DNA from: Desulfobacterales bacterium
GTDB taxonomy: Bacteria; Desulfobacterota; Desulfobacteria; Desulfobacterales; Desulfosalsimonadaceae
DNA: 9,573 nucleotides
Direction of reading: 5' to 3'
Assembly: GCA_018334855.1 (NCBI GenBank)
Contig: JAGXLE010000035.1
Coordinates: 1-9,573, forward strand
The translations under genes and the position numbers were made by a program. Each line of letters opens with the position of its first letter. Position 1 is the first letter of the stretch. Shown piece by piece: positions 1 to 6,636 of this stretch. The notes beneath the pieces were generated by a model. The model did no database searches. It was not told where the DNA came from and was given only the letters and a program-made list of their open reading frames with translations.

Positions 1-17
1 TCAACATGGAGCGGTAA
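1..17 (+). CDS. 3' end of an unidentified upstream gene (last codons only)
   Basis: One frame reads Asn-Met-Glu-Arg and then a TAA stop at 15-17. The next base begins an ATG (18-20), and GGAG at 8-11 is well placed as its ribosome binding site. A stop directly abutting a start is typical of operon gene junctions, so an upstream gene probably ends here and is transcribed with the efflux genes. Too few codons are present to identify the product, and a chance open frame cannot be excluded. Confidence 0.35.
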
Positions 18-20
18 ATG
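8..20 (+). promoter_or_regulatory. Ribosome binding site and ATG for the outer-membrane factor, one base out of frame
   Basis: GGAG at 8-11 lies 6 bases ahead of ATG at 18-20, and the ATG directly follows the TAA (15-17) of the preceding frame. This is the only good initiation signal near the channel gene. As given it reads ATG AAA TAA. Adding one A to the run at 21-23 makes it continuous with the channel frame and supplies the positively charged start of the lipoprotein signal peptide. Confidence 0.5.
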
Positions 21-55
21 AAATAACCGGTTTTTTAAAGACAGCCATTGCAGTA

Positions 56-1444
56 TTGCTGGTTTCTGCAGCAGCCGGCTGCGCGTGGATAGGTCCGGAC
101 TACAGCAGGCCGGATACAGGGGCTGAAATACCGGAACATTATCTGGCCGGCAAAAAGGCGGAAACAGAAGAATATGTGCCCCAGCACGGATGGTGGAAAA
201 AATTCGGCGATCCTGAATTAAACCGGGTAGTTTCTGAGGTGGTTGAAAATAACCCGGATATTGCCGGGGCTGCGGCAGGGGTAATGGAGGCCAGGGCGGC
301 AATGGAACAGACCGGGGCGGACAGATTTCCTAGTCTTGATCTGAATGTTCAGGCTTCCCGCCAGTGGCAGACGGTCAGAGATCCGCTGACAGACGATAAA
401 GAGACTGTTGAGACAGACACATTCAGCCTGACCCTGCCGGCTTCGTTTGAACTCGATCTGTGGGGAAGGCTTGCCCGGGCAAGTCAGGCGGCCAGGGCAG
501 ATCTTCTGGCGGCCGAGGAAAACCGCAGGACTGTAGTGCAGTCAATGATTGCAGAAACCGTCAGCCTGTATCTGCAGATAAGATTTCTGGAAAAGCAGAT
601 TGATATTACGCGGGGCCTGGTGGCCAGCTACAAAAAAAATCTGGAACTGGTGGAGGGGCGCTACCGCAGAGGGATAACCCCGGTGCTTGATGTACACCAG
701 GCACGCCGGGCCCTGGCCAGGGCAGAGGCTGAGCTGCCCTCTCTTGTTGAGTCAAAGGGCAAGGCCCTGCATTCGTTGTCGATACTGCAGGGAAAGTACC
801 CGGAAAACGTGGATCCGCCGGGTAAAGACAGACAGGCGCTTAAAATGCCGCCCCCGGTGCCGGCGGGCCTCCCCTCTGAGCTGCTGGAGCGGCGGCCGGA
901 TATCCGTTCGGCAGAAGCCTCGCTTGAAGCCGCCTGCGCGCGTATTGGTGCCGCCAGGGCCAACAGGTTCCCCAGGATATCTCTTACCGGCAGCTTAGGC
1001 TATGCCAGCAATGAACTCGATACCCTGTTCGATCCTGTAAACGAGCTGTGGAAGCTTGCAGCCGGTGCCATGCAGCCGGTATTTGATGCGGGCAAAAGGG
1101 CGGCTGCGGAAGAAGCGGCCCGGGCCCGCTACAAAAAGCAGGTTGCTTCGTATGCCAAGACAGTGCTGCAGGCCTTTTCTGAAGTCGAGGACGCCCTTCT
1201 TGCAAGGCAGCAGTTAATGGAGCGCCACAAACGCCTTGTAAGACTTGTCTCCGAGTCAGCGGCCACTCTGGAGTCGGCCCGCGGCAGGTATAGGAAGGGG
1301 CTCACCAGTTATTTAAACGTTCTTGACGCCATGCAGGCCCTGCACCAGGCAGAGCTCGATCTGGCAAAGGGGGAATACGCCCTTTTCAGCAACCGGGTGA
1401 AACTGCACCGGGCCCTTGGCGGGGGATGGGATCAAACTGATTAA
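56..1444 (+). CDS. RND efflux outer-membrane factor lipoprotein, NodT/TolC family
   Basis: This is the outer-membrane channel of a tripartite efflux pump. It should trimerise into a beta-barrel plus periplasmic alpha-tunnel that docks on the adaptor. The sequence has the NodT-type layout: an early WWKKFGDPELN segment, a FELDLWGR motif (F codon at 446), a mid-protein LLERRPDIRSAEASL segment that opens the second repeat, and a late GRYRKGLTSYLNVLDA segment. About 470 residues is normal for the family. The N-terminus carries a hydrophobic stretch ending in a lipobox (AAAGC, Cys codon 80-82), so the mature protein should be a lipoprotein. The start is problematic. The first in-frame start is TTG at 56, inside the signal peptide. 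The frame is open back to base 2 without an ATG. The well-spaced GGAG (8-11)/ATG (18) pair is one base out of frame and reads ATG AAA TAA. One extra A in the A-run at 21-23 would give MKITGFLKTAIAVLLVSAAAGC-type lipoprotein signal sequence. The gene is therefore either 5'-incomplete here, frameshifted at codon 3, or affected by a sequencing error. The adaptor and pump genes follow. Confidence 0.9.
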   Translation: MLVSAAAGCAWIGPDYSRPDTGAEIPEHYLAGKKAETEEYVPQHGWWKKFGDPELNRVVSEVVENNPDIAGAAAGVMEARAAMEQTGADRFPSLDLNVQASRQWQTVRDPLTDDKETVETDTFSLTLPASFELDLWGRLARASQAARADLLAAEENRRTVVQSMIAETVSLYLQIRFLEKQIDITRGLVASYKKNLELVEGRYRRGITPVLDVHQARRALARAEAELPSLVESKGKALHSLSILQGKYPENVDPPGKDRQALKMPPPVPAGLPSELLERRPDIRSAEASLEAACARIGAARANRFPRISLTGSLGYASNELDTLFDPVNELWKLAAGAMQPVFDAGKRAAAEEAARARYKKQVASYAKTVLQAFSEVEDALLARQQLMERHKRLVRLVSESAATLESARGRYRKGLTSYLNVLDAMQALHQAELDLAKGEYALFSNRVKLHRALGGGWDQTD

Positions 1445-1448
1445 ATTT

Positions 1449-1595
1449 GATGGCTTCGTAAAAAGCCCAATATCTGCGTTGCGCTGCATGCCTTCGGAAT
1501 TTCACGCACTATTAAGTACGCCGCATTCCTCGGTATTTGCGCGCTTTGATCTTGAACTTTTTACTTTGCCATTTCAAAATTGAAATCTTACGAAA
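1449..1595 (+). repeat. Dispersed palindromic intergenic repeat, full copy 1
   Basis: This stretch matches 7427-7573 over about 147 bases with roughly 16 mismatches and no net gap, counted by eye. It is an imperfect long palindrome. The outer arms are a left TTCGTAAAAAG and a right CTTTTTACTTTGCCAT, read as a reverse complement. The inner arms are GGAAT (1496-1500) and ATTCC (1525-1529) around a centre near 1512. The 23 bases after the right arm, ending TTACGA (1588-1593), are also conserved. It encodes no protein and looks like a MITE- or REP-type element. It starts 5 bases after the channel gene stop and splits that gene from the adaptor gene. Its last bases lie just ahead of the adaptor ribosome binding site. 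Confidence 0.85.
1552..1580 (+). promoter_or_regulatory. Possible promoter carried by the repeat, facing the adaptor gene
   Basis: TTGAAC at 1552-1557 and CAAAAT at 1575-1580 are separated by 17 bases. These are a fair -35 match and a weak -10 match to the sigma-70 consensus. The same arrangement is intact in the second repeat copy (7530-7535 and 7553-7558). If active it would start transcription about 35 bases ahead of the adaptor start codon. This is inference from consensus alone. Confidence 0.25.
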
Positions 1596-1620
1596 TCTTC
1601 AACTTTTACAGGAAAATGCA

Positions 1621-2796
1621 ATGACCGGGAAAATAAGGATAATCGTTCATGCCCTGCTGGCTCTGGCCGTTGTCGGTATCGGTCTTGCCGGCTTTTATTT
1701 GCTCAAGTCCAGCCGGGAGGCCCTGGGGCGGCAGGAACAAGAACCCTCCCTGCCGATTGTGCGTACCGTGCCGGTTGAGTTTGGAAACGTGGACATGAAG
1801 CTTGCCGGCGAGGGAACCGTGCGTCCGGTGGCCGAAACCCGTATTGTGCCCCAGGTCGGCGGAAGGGTGATTTACGCATCCGAAAACCTGGTAAACGGCG
1901 GAAGCTTCAAAAAAGGCGAGTTGATGCTGGCCATTGAGCCCGATGATTACGAAATTGCGGTAACCCTTGCCAGAGCCGGGCTGCGGGATGCAGAGAGCAA
2001 TTACCAGACCGCCCTCCAGGAAAGCCTGGCCTCGGTGAGTGAATGGAAGAGCCTCCATCCCGACAAGGAGCCGCCGCCGCTTGTGGCCAGAAAACCACAG
2101 CTTGAAGCGGCACGCGCCAGCGTGGAAGCCCAGAAAGCCAACCTGGAAAAAGCGCGCCTGAATCTTAAGCGTACTAAAATTAATGCGCCGTTTGACTGCA
2201 GGGTTAGCTCCGAGCAGGTCGACGAAGGCCAGTATGTATCGCCGGGGCAGGGGCTTGCCACTCTATATTCCACGAAAGCCGCAGAGATAGTAGTGCCAAT
2301 GGAAAGCGGCGATCTTTACTGGTTTGATGTGCCGGGTTTCACCACGGAGAAGAAAAGGGGATCTCCTGTCAGAGTCTTTGCAGACGCGGCCGGCGGAAGG
2401 CGCACCTGGAAGGGCGAAGTGGTGCGTACCAAAGGTAAAATAGACGAGAAAACCCGCATGGTAGACATAGTGATACGGGTGCCGGATCCGTTTGGCAAAA
2501 AGCCACCGCTTGCTCCGGGTCAGTTCGCGGAGGTGCAGATATCGGGCCGCAGCATAAGTGATGCGGCTGTAATTCCAAGGGCCGCCCTTCGGGGAGAAAA
2601 TACTGTATGGGCGGTAAATCCGGAAACCGGCCGGCTTTATATACGTACAGTTGACATAGCACACCTGGATTCCAGGGGGGCTGTTGTCAAAAGTGGCCTT
2701 AAACCGGGAGAGCAGGTGGCTGTATCTGTTCTTAAAGCCGTTACCGACGGAATGAAGGTCAAGCACGTCGATATCAGCAGGGAGGGTGACTCATGA
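1621..2796 (+). CDS. RND efflux periplasmic adaptor (membrane fusion protein, HlyD/AcrA type)
   Basis: This protein bridges the inner-membrane pump and the outer-membrane channel in the periplasm. From ATG 1621 it is 391 residues. It begins with a short basic stretch (MTGKIR) and one hydrophobic segment (about residues 7-27) that anchors it in the inner membrane. Two lipoyl half-motifs follow: PQVGGRVIYASENLVNGGSF with KGELMLAIEPDDYE, and INAPFDCRVSSEQVDEGQYV with SPGQ. Between them lies a charged helical hairpin rich in Ala, Glu and Lys. A beta-barrel part and the usual membrane-proximal domain ending SGLKPGEQVAV complete it. The frame is open back to 1537, but that would add 28 residues encoded almost wholly by the palindromic repeat. 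ATG 1621 has AGGAA at 1610-1614 with good spacing and places the membrane anchor at the N-terminus, so I take it as the start. Its TGA overlaps the pump start codon by 4 bases. Confidence 0.92.
   Translation: MTGKIRIIVHALLALAVVGIGLAGFYLLKSSREALGRQEQEPSLPIVRTVPVEFGNVDMKLAGEGTVRPVAETRIVPQVGGRVIYASENLVNGGSFKKGELMLAIEPDDYEIAVTLARAGLRDAESNYQTALQESLASVSEWKSLHPDKEPPPLVARKPQLEAARASVEAQKANLEKARLNLKRTKINAPFDCRVSSEQVDEGQYVSPGQGLATLYSTKAAEIVVPMESGDLYWFDVPGFTTEKKRGSPVRVFADAAGGRRTWKGEVVRTKGKIDEKTRMVDIVIRVPDPFGKKPPLAPGQFAEVQISGRSISDAAVIPRAALRGENTVWAVNPETGRLYIRTVDIAHLDSRGAVVKSGLKPGEQVAVSVLKAVTDGMKVKHVDISREGDS
2779..2785 (+). promoter_or_regulatory. Strong ribosome binding site for the pump gene, inside the adaptor gene
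   Basis: AGGGAGG at 2779-2785 lies 7 bases before ATG 2793, within the last codons of the adaptor gene. The ATGA overlap (2793-2796) means the adaptor stop and pump start share bases, which indicates translational coupling. Confidence 0.7.
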
Positions 2797-5700
2797 GATC
2801 CGTGGTTGCCTGGTTTGCGGAAAATCATGTGGCGGCCAACCTGCTGATGATTTTTATTCTGGTGGCCGGCATTGTAATCGGCACCGGCATAAAGCTTGAA
2901 ATTTTTCCTGAAACAGAGCTTGACAAGATCCGGGTGACAGTAGCCTATCCGGGCGCATCCCCGTCTGAAGTCGAAGAAGGCGTAATCCGCCGCATAGAGG
3001 AAAATGTTGCCGGCATAGAGGGGATCAAGCGCATTGATTCGGTTGCCAGGGAGGGCTCGGGCTCGGTCACCATTGAGCTCATGAGCGGCTGGGACATCAA
3101 GAAGCTCCTCGATGATGTCAAGGCCGAGGTCGACCGGATAACAACCCTGCCCGAGGAGGCAGAAGAGCCCGAGGTGCGCGAGGTCACCCGCCGGGTCCAG
3201 GTTATAAGCGTGGGAGTATACGGTGACGTCTCAGAGCTCACCCTTAAGAATCTGGTCCAGACAATCAAGGACGATCTAACCAATCTATCAGGCATTACCC
3301 AGGCAGAAACAGCGGCTGTGCGCGGCAACGAGATCCATATTGAAGTTTCAGAGAAAACCCTTCGCAAGTACGGGCTCACCCTGGCCGCTGTAGCGGATGC
3401 AGTAGCCAAAAGCAGCCTGGACTTGCCTGCGGGCAGCGTTAAGGCTGATGAGGGCGAGGTTCTTATTCGGGCCAAGGGAAGGCAATATTATGCGGGCGAC
3501 TACCGGGATATTCCCGTGGTTACCCGGCCCGGCGGAACCCGGATAACGGTCGGACAGATCGCCACCCTGAAGGAAGGCTTTGCCGATGTGGACATGGCAG
3601 CCCGTTTCCAGGGCAAGCCGGCCGCCATTATAAACGTATACCGGGTTGCCGACCAGAGCGCCCTGGAGGTGGCTGAAAAGGTTCGTCAATATGTCGGGCA
3701 GATAAGACCTTCTCTGCCCGCTGGAGTAGATATAGATTATTACCAGGACATGTCCACAATACTGAAAAGCCGCATCGAGCTTCTGACTAAAAACATGTTC
3801 TATGGTCTGATTTTGGTAAGTCTTCTGCTGGGCGTTTTTTTAAATCCCCGCCTTGCCTTCTGGGTTACGCTGGGAATTCCCATAAGCTTTGCATTCGGTC
3901 TCATGCTTCTGCCCAGCTATGACGTATCGCTTAACATGATTTCCCTGTTTGCCTTTATAATGGTGCTGGGCATAGTTGTTGATGATGCCATTATTGTGGG
4001 GGAAAATATTTTCCGCAGGCAGGAACAGGGCGAGGCGCGGCTTAAGGCTTCTATCGAGGGTTCCCTGGAGGTGGGCAGGCCGGTTATATTTTCGGTGGTG
4101 ACCACCATGGTGGCATTTGCGCCGCTTCTGTTTGTGGGCGGCACCATGGGCAAGCTCATGCGCGATATCCCGATTGTTGTTATCCTGGTCCTGCTTGGCT
4201 CCCTGGTGGAATCGCTTTTGATTCTTCCCTGCCATCTTGCCGGAAGAAGGACAAGTGGAAAGAAGAAGCCCGAAAAACCCGGGCGAATGACCCGGGTACT
4301 AAACTGGATCGTTGCAAAGCCTTACCGAAAAGCCGTGGAAACAGCGGTCAGGTGGCGTTATGCAACGATTGCATGCGGCATTGCGGCCCTGCTGCTGACC
4401 TTCGGGCTGTATTCTGCAGGCTTGGTCAAGTACACCTTTTTCCCGAAGGTGGAGGGCGATGTGCTGCAGTGCATGATCACGATGCCCGCGGGTACGCCGA
4501 TGGAGCGAACCCGTGAGGTGGTAAAGCACGCGGAGCAGACCGCTGAAAAAATGCTGGCCGAGCAGGACGGCAGGCGCCCGGAAAACGCCCCGCCGCTCCT
4601 GGAGCATACCGCCTCCATAATCGGCGCCCAGTTTGGAGACCGGGGAGGCGTGGGAGACTCGGGCGGGCACGTGGCACAAGTCTTTGTTCAGATCCTTGAG
4701 GGTGAAAAGCGGGAGATCAGTTCGGCCGTGTTAAACAACCTGTGGCGAAAGCGTGTCGGCGATATCCCTGATGCCGAATCCCTTGTGTTTAAATCCGAGA
4801 TCCACAGCGCGGGCAACCCGGTGGAAGTGCACCTTTCTCTGGAGGATCATGATCTTCTTCTGGAGGCGGCAGAGGATCTAAAGGCAGAGCTCAAAGGTTT
4901 TTCCGGAGTCTTTGATATCACAGACAGCTTTATGCCGGGTAAGATGGAAATGCAGCTTTCACTAAAACCCCAGGCAGCCAATCTCGGGCTTAAATTAAAT
5001 GATCTGGCCCGCCAGGTAAGGCACGCCTTTTACGGTGCCGAAGCCCTTAGGTTTCAGCGGGATAAAAACGAGGTCAAGGTCCTTGTGCGCTATCCCGAAG
5101 AGGAAAGGCGGTCTCTGGGCAATGTGGAGGAAATGCGCATACGGACCCCCGGAGGCAGTGCTGTGCCTTTTTCACAGGTGGCGGAAGTGAAAATGGAACG
5201 CGGCTATGCCAGCATAGAGCGCGCCAAGCGCCAGCGGGTCATAAAGGTGATGGCAGATGTCAACGAAAAAGTCACCAGTGCCAACAATGTTCGGCAATAC
5301 TTGGTTGAAAATTTTCTGCCGGAACTCAAAAGCAATTATCCGGGTCTTCGATACACAATAGAGGGTGAAGGCCAGGAACAGCGTCAGGTGCTCGGCGATG
5401 TGCAGAAGGGGTTTATCATAGCCCTGTTCTGCATTTACGCATTGCTGGCCGTGCCTTTTAAATCCTTTTCCCAGCCTTTTGTTGTAATGTTTGCCATTCC
5501 ATTCGGCATGGTTGGGGCGGTACTGGGGCATCTGGCAATGGGATACAACATAAGCATGATGAGCCTTCTGGGAATGGTGGGGCTGGCCGGCGTGGTGGTA
5601 AATGATTCCCTCGTTCTGGTGCACAGGGTAAATGAGCTTTACCGCCAGCACGGCTACAGCGTTTATGAGGCGGTGATAGAAGGGGGGAAGCTGCGTTTCC

Positions 5701-5906
5701 GGGCTGTTATTTTGACCTCGCTAACCACCTTCGGAGGGTTGACACCGATGATGCTTGAGCAGAGTCTTCAGGCAAGGTTTTTGATCCCCATGGCCATAAG
5801 CCTTGGCTTCGGAGTGCTTTTTGCAACCCTGGTTACCCTGATCCTGGTACCCTGCGGATACCTGGTACTTGATGACATTCACCGGGCAATGGGGAGGGTA
5901 AGGTGA
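2793..5906 (+). CDS. RND efflux inner-membrane transporter, AcrB/HAE1-type
   Basis: This is the proton-driven pump of the tripartite system. Its 1037 residues match the usual length of hydrophobe/amphiphile exporters. It starts with a first membrane helix (about residues 12-32) followed by LEIFPETELDKIRVTVAYPG and PSEVEEGV, the classical opening of the porter domain. Membrane helix 4 carries GIVVDDAIIVGEN with Asp397-Asp398, the pair equivalent to the AcrB proton-relay aspartates. The second half repeats the layout with FPKVEGD after helix 7, a second porter region, and helix 10 with GVVVNDSLVLV (Asn937). Helix 11 follows with ILTSLTTFGGLTPMML, and the last helix ends near residue 1026. Aligning the helix-10 Asn with AcrB Asn941 puts Val936 at the AcrB Lys940 position, a variation I believe is common in this GVVVNDSLVLV subgroup. 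The substrate cannot be read from sequence. A CusA-like metal pump is less likely, since I see no methionine-rich binding cluster. Confidence 0.95.
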   Translation: MRSVVAWFAENHVAANLLMIFILVAGIVIGTGIKLEIFPETELDKIRVTVAYPGASPSEVEEGVIRRIEENVAGIEGIKRIDSVAREGSGSVTIELMSGWDIKKLLDDVKAEVDRITTLPEEAEEPEVREVTRRVQVISVGVYGDVSELTLKNLVQTIKDDLTNLSGITQAETAAVRGNEIHIEVSEKTLRKYGLTLAAVADAVAKSSLDLPAGSVKADEGEVLIRAKGRQYYAGDYRDIPVVTRPGGTRITVGQIATLKEGFADVDMAARFQGKPAAIINVYRVADQSALEVAEKVRQYVGQIRPSLPAGVDIDYYQDMSTILKSRIELLTKNMFYGLILVSLLLGVFLNPRLAFWVTLGIPISFAFGLMLLPSYDVSLNMISLFAFIMVLGIVVDDAIIVGENIFRRQEQGEARLKASIEGSLEVGRPVIFSVVTTMVAFAPLLFVGGTMGKLMRDIPIVVILVLLGSLVESLLILPCHLAGRRTSGKKKPEKPGRMTRVLNWIVAKPYRKAVETAVRWRYATIACGIAALLLTFGLYSAGLVKYTFFPKVEGDVLQCMITMPAGTPMERTREVVKHAEQTAEKMLAEQDGRRPENAPPLLEHTASIIGAQFGDRGGVGDSGGHVAQVFVQILEGEKREISSAVLNNLWRKRVGDIPDAESLVFKSEIHSAGNPVEVHLSLEDHDLLLEAAEDLKAELKGFSGVFDITDSFMPGKMEMQLSLKPQAANLGLKLNDLARQVRHAFYGAEALRFQRDKNEVKVLVRYPEEERRSLGNVEEMRIRTPGGSAVPFSQVAEVKMERGYASIERAKRQRVIKVMADVNEKVTSANNVRQYLVENFLPELKSNYPGLRYTIEGEGQEQRQVLGDVQKGFIIALFCIYALLAVPFKSFSQPFVVMFAIPFGMVGAVLGHLAMGYNISMMSLLGMVGLAGVVVNDSLVLVHRVNELYRQHGYSVYEAVIEGGKLRFRAVILTSLTTFGGLTPMMLEQSLQARFLIPMAISLGFGVLFATLVTLILVPCGYLVLDDIHRAMGRVR

Positions 5907-5917
5907 AAAAGAGTCTG

Positions 5918-5962
5918 TTTTGAGATGGCAAAGTAAAAAGTTCGGGATCAAGGCGGGCAAAT
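5918..5962 (-). repeat. Truncated inverted fragment of the dispersed palindromic repeat
   Basis: The bases from TTTTGAGATGGCAAAGTAAA onwards match the reverse complement of the right arm of copy 2 (about 7516-7558) with around five differences. The similarity stops after CAAAT at 5962, so only about one third of the element is present, in opposite orientation to the two full copies. It lies 12 bases after the pump stop codon. Frames that cross it encode the same LLCH-type peptide as the full copies and are not genes. Confidence 0.75.
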
Positions 5963-5974
5963 TCTTTTTTATAC

Positions 5975-6013
5975 TTGCATATTGATCATGTATGGTTTAA
6001 TTTATAAATTAAA
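5975..6013 (+). promoter_or_regulatory. AT-rich putative promoter with an 18-bp perfect palindrome
   Basis: TTTAATTTATAAATTAAA at 5996-6013 is its own reverse complement over all 18 bases. It overlaps TATAAA (6003-6008), a good -10-like hexamer. TTGATC (5982-5987, 15-base spacing) is a possible -35, as is TTGCAT at 5975. A palindrome over a promoter could be an operator for a dimeric regulator or merely AT-rich sequence. The rest of the gap between the pump and PilZ genes holds only the repeat fragment and no terminator I can recognise. Confidence 0.35.
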
Positions 6014-6073
6014 TCAGGATATACGAAATCATGTTTTTAAAAATCTGAAACGCTCAATTTAGGTTACAGGGAT

Positions 6074-6481
6074 ATGGCAATGGCAGAGTCAAAAAGAATA
6101 AAGCGCGAGATTAAGGTTTCCTCCCTGGCTGCCGAACTTATCGATGTTGTCCTTGATCTGGAACCTGAACAGCAGCGCCAGCTGCTTGCAGAGCTGAAAG
6201 CCAGAAGGGGGGTTGCCAAAAGAAAATTTTCCAGGCAGCCCTATAGACATTCCGTGCAGTTTTCTGTGGGCGGAAAGCTTTTTAACGGTTTTATAAAAAA
6301 CGTCAGCGACGGGGGCGCTTTTGTGGAAACCCTGGGTTCCGACCTGCAGAAGCTCGACCGTGGCCAGCATGTAACCATGTCCTTTGAGCACCCCTTTAAT
6401 AGTAAATATATCAAGCGCACAGGTGCAATCGCCAGAACCAGCCGGGACGGCATCGGTGTTCAATTCGACAATCTGCTTTAA
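6074..6481 (+). CDS. Small PilZ-domain protein, candidate c-di-GMP effector
   Basis: This cytosolic protein has 135 residues. The first 48 are charged and helical (SSLAAELIDVVLDLEPEQ, then QRQLLAELK), and the rest is one PilZ domain. The c-di-GMP signature is present: RxxxR at Arg54-Arg58 (RQPYR), and about 20 residues later NVSDGGAF at 76-83, fitting D/NxSxxG with Asn in the first position. The end, IKRTGAIARTSRDGIGVQFD, is the usual last beta-strand pair. Such small stand-alone PilZ proteins typically tune motility, surface behaviour or polysaccharide output by protein contact, but the partner cannot be inferred here. AGGG at 6068-6071 is only 2 bases from ATG 6074 and 8 bases from ATG 6080, so the real start may be Met3 at 6080. 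The gene appears to be transcribed alone and is followed by a terminator-like hairpin. Confidence 0.88.
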   Translation: MAMAESKRIKREIKVSSLAAELIDVVLDLEPEQQRQLLAELKARRGVAKRKFSRQPYRHSVQFSVGGKLFNGFIKNVSDGGAFVETLGSDLQKLDRGQHVTMSFEHPFNSKYIKRTGAIARTSRDGIGVQFDNLL

Positions 6482-6589
6482 GCGGCTGCCGCCAATACAG
6501 GCCCCTGCCTAGGCCCGCCCTTTCTTTAATCTAAATTGCGTTTCAATTTTTTAAAATTTTTGTATTATATTATTTTAAAGGATTTAAAT

Positions 6590-6620
6590 CGGTTTTGCAC
6601 TTGCAAACCGGTTTTTTTTT
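6590..6620 (+). terminator. Rho-independent terminator-like hairpin with T-tract
   Basis: CGGTTTTGC (6590-6598) pairs with GCAAACCG (6603-6610), leaving one bulged T and a 4-base loop. It is followed by G and then nine T (6612-6620). This is a good match to an intrinsic terminator for the PilZ transcript. It ends only 16 bases before the methyltransferase ATG (6637), so it could instead act as an attenuator in that gene's leader. The 80 bases upstream are AT-rich, with -10-like TATTAT at 6563-6568, but I find no well-spaced -35. Confidence 0.6.
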
Positions 6621-6636
6621 CCATAAAAAGATCCCC

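Noticed and set aside
1449..1595. CRISPR repeat or RNA gene
   Set aside because: There is no regular repeat-spacer array. The element is a single long palindrome, with no tRNA or rRNA features here or elsewhere in the window.
2945..3475. Long minus-strand ORF (176 codons) inside the pump gene
   Set aside because: It is antisense to a clearly coding RND frame, has Ser/Thr/Arg-rich low-complexity composition and no domain. Similar antisense frames at 3840-4235, 5172-5651, 1606-2058 and 2263-2766 are shadows for the same reason.
5721..5960. Minus-strand ORF starting in the repeat fragment after the pump gene
   Set aside because: Its N-terminus is a translation of the palindromic repeat, and the rest is antisense to the pump C-terminus.
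6482..6530. GC-rich stretch after the PilZ stop as a terminator
   Set aside because: Only short stems (GCGG/CCGC) form, with no adjacent T-tract. The hairpin at 6590-6620 is a far better candidate.
6595..6636. TTG start at 6595 for the methyltransferase
   Set aside because: The extra residues would be encoded by the hairpin and T-tract, giving a Phe run. ATG 6637 fits the family N-terminus better.
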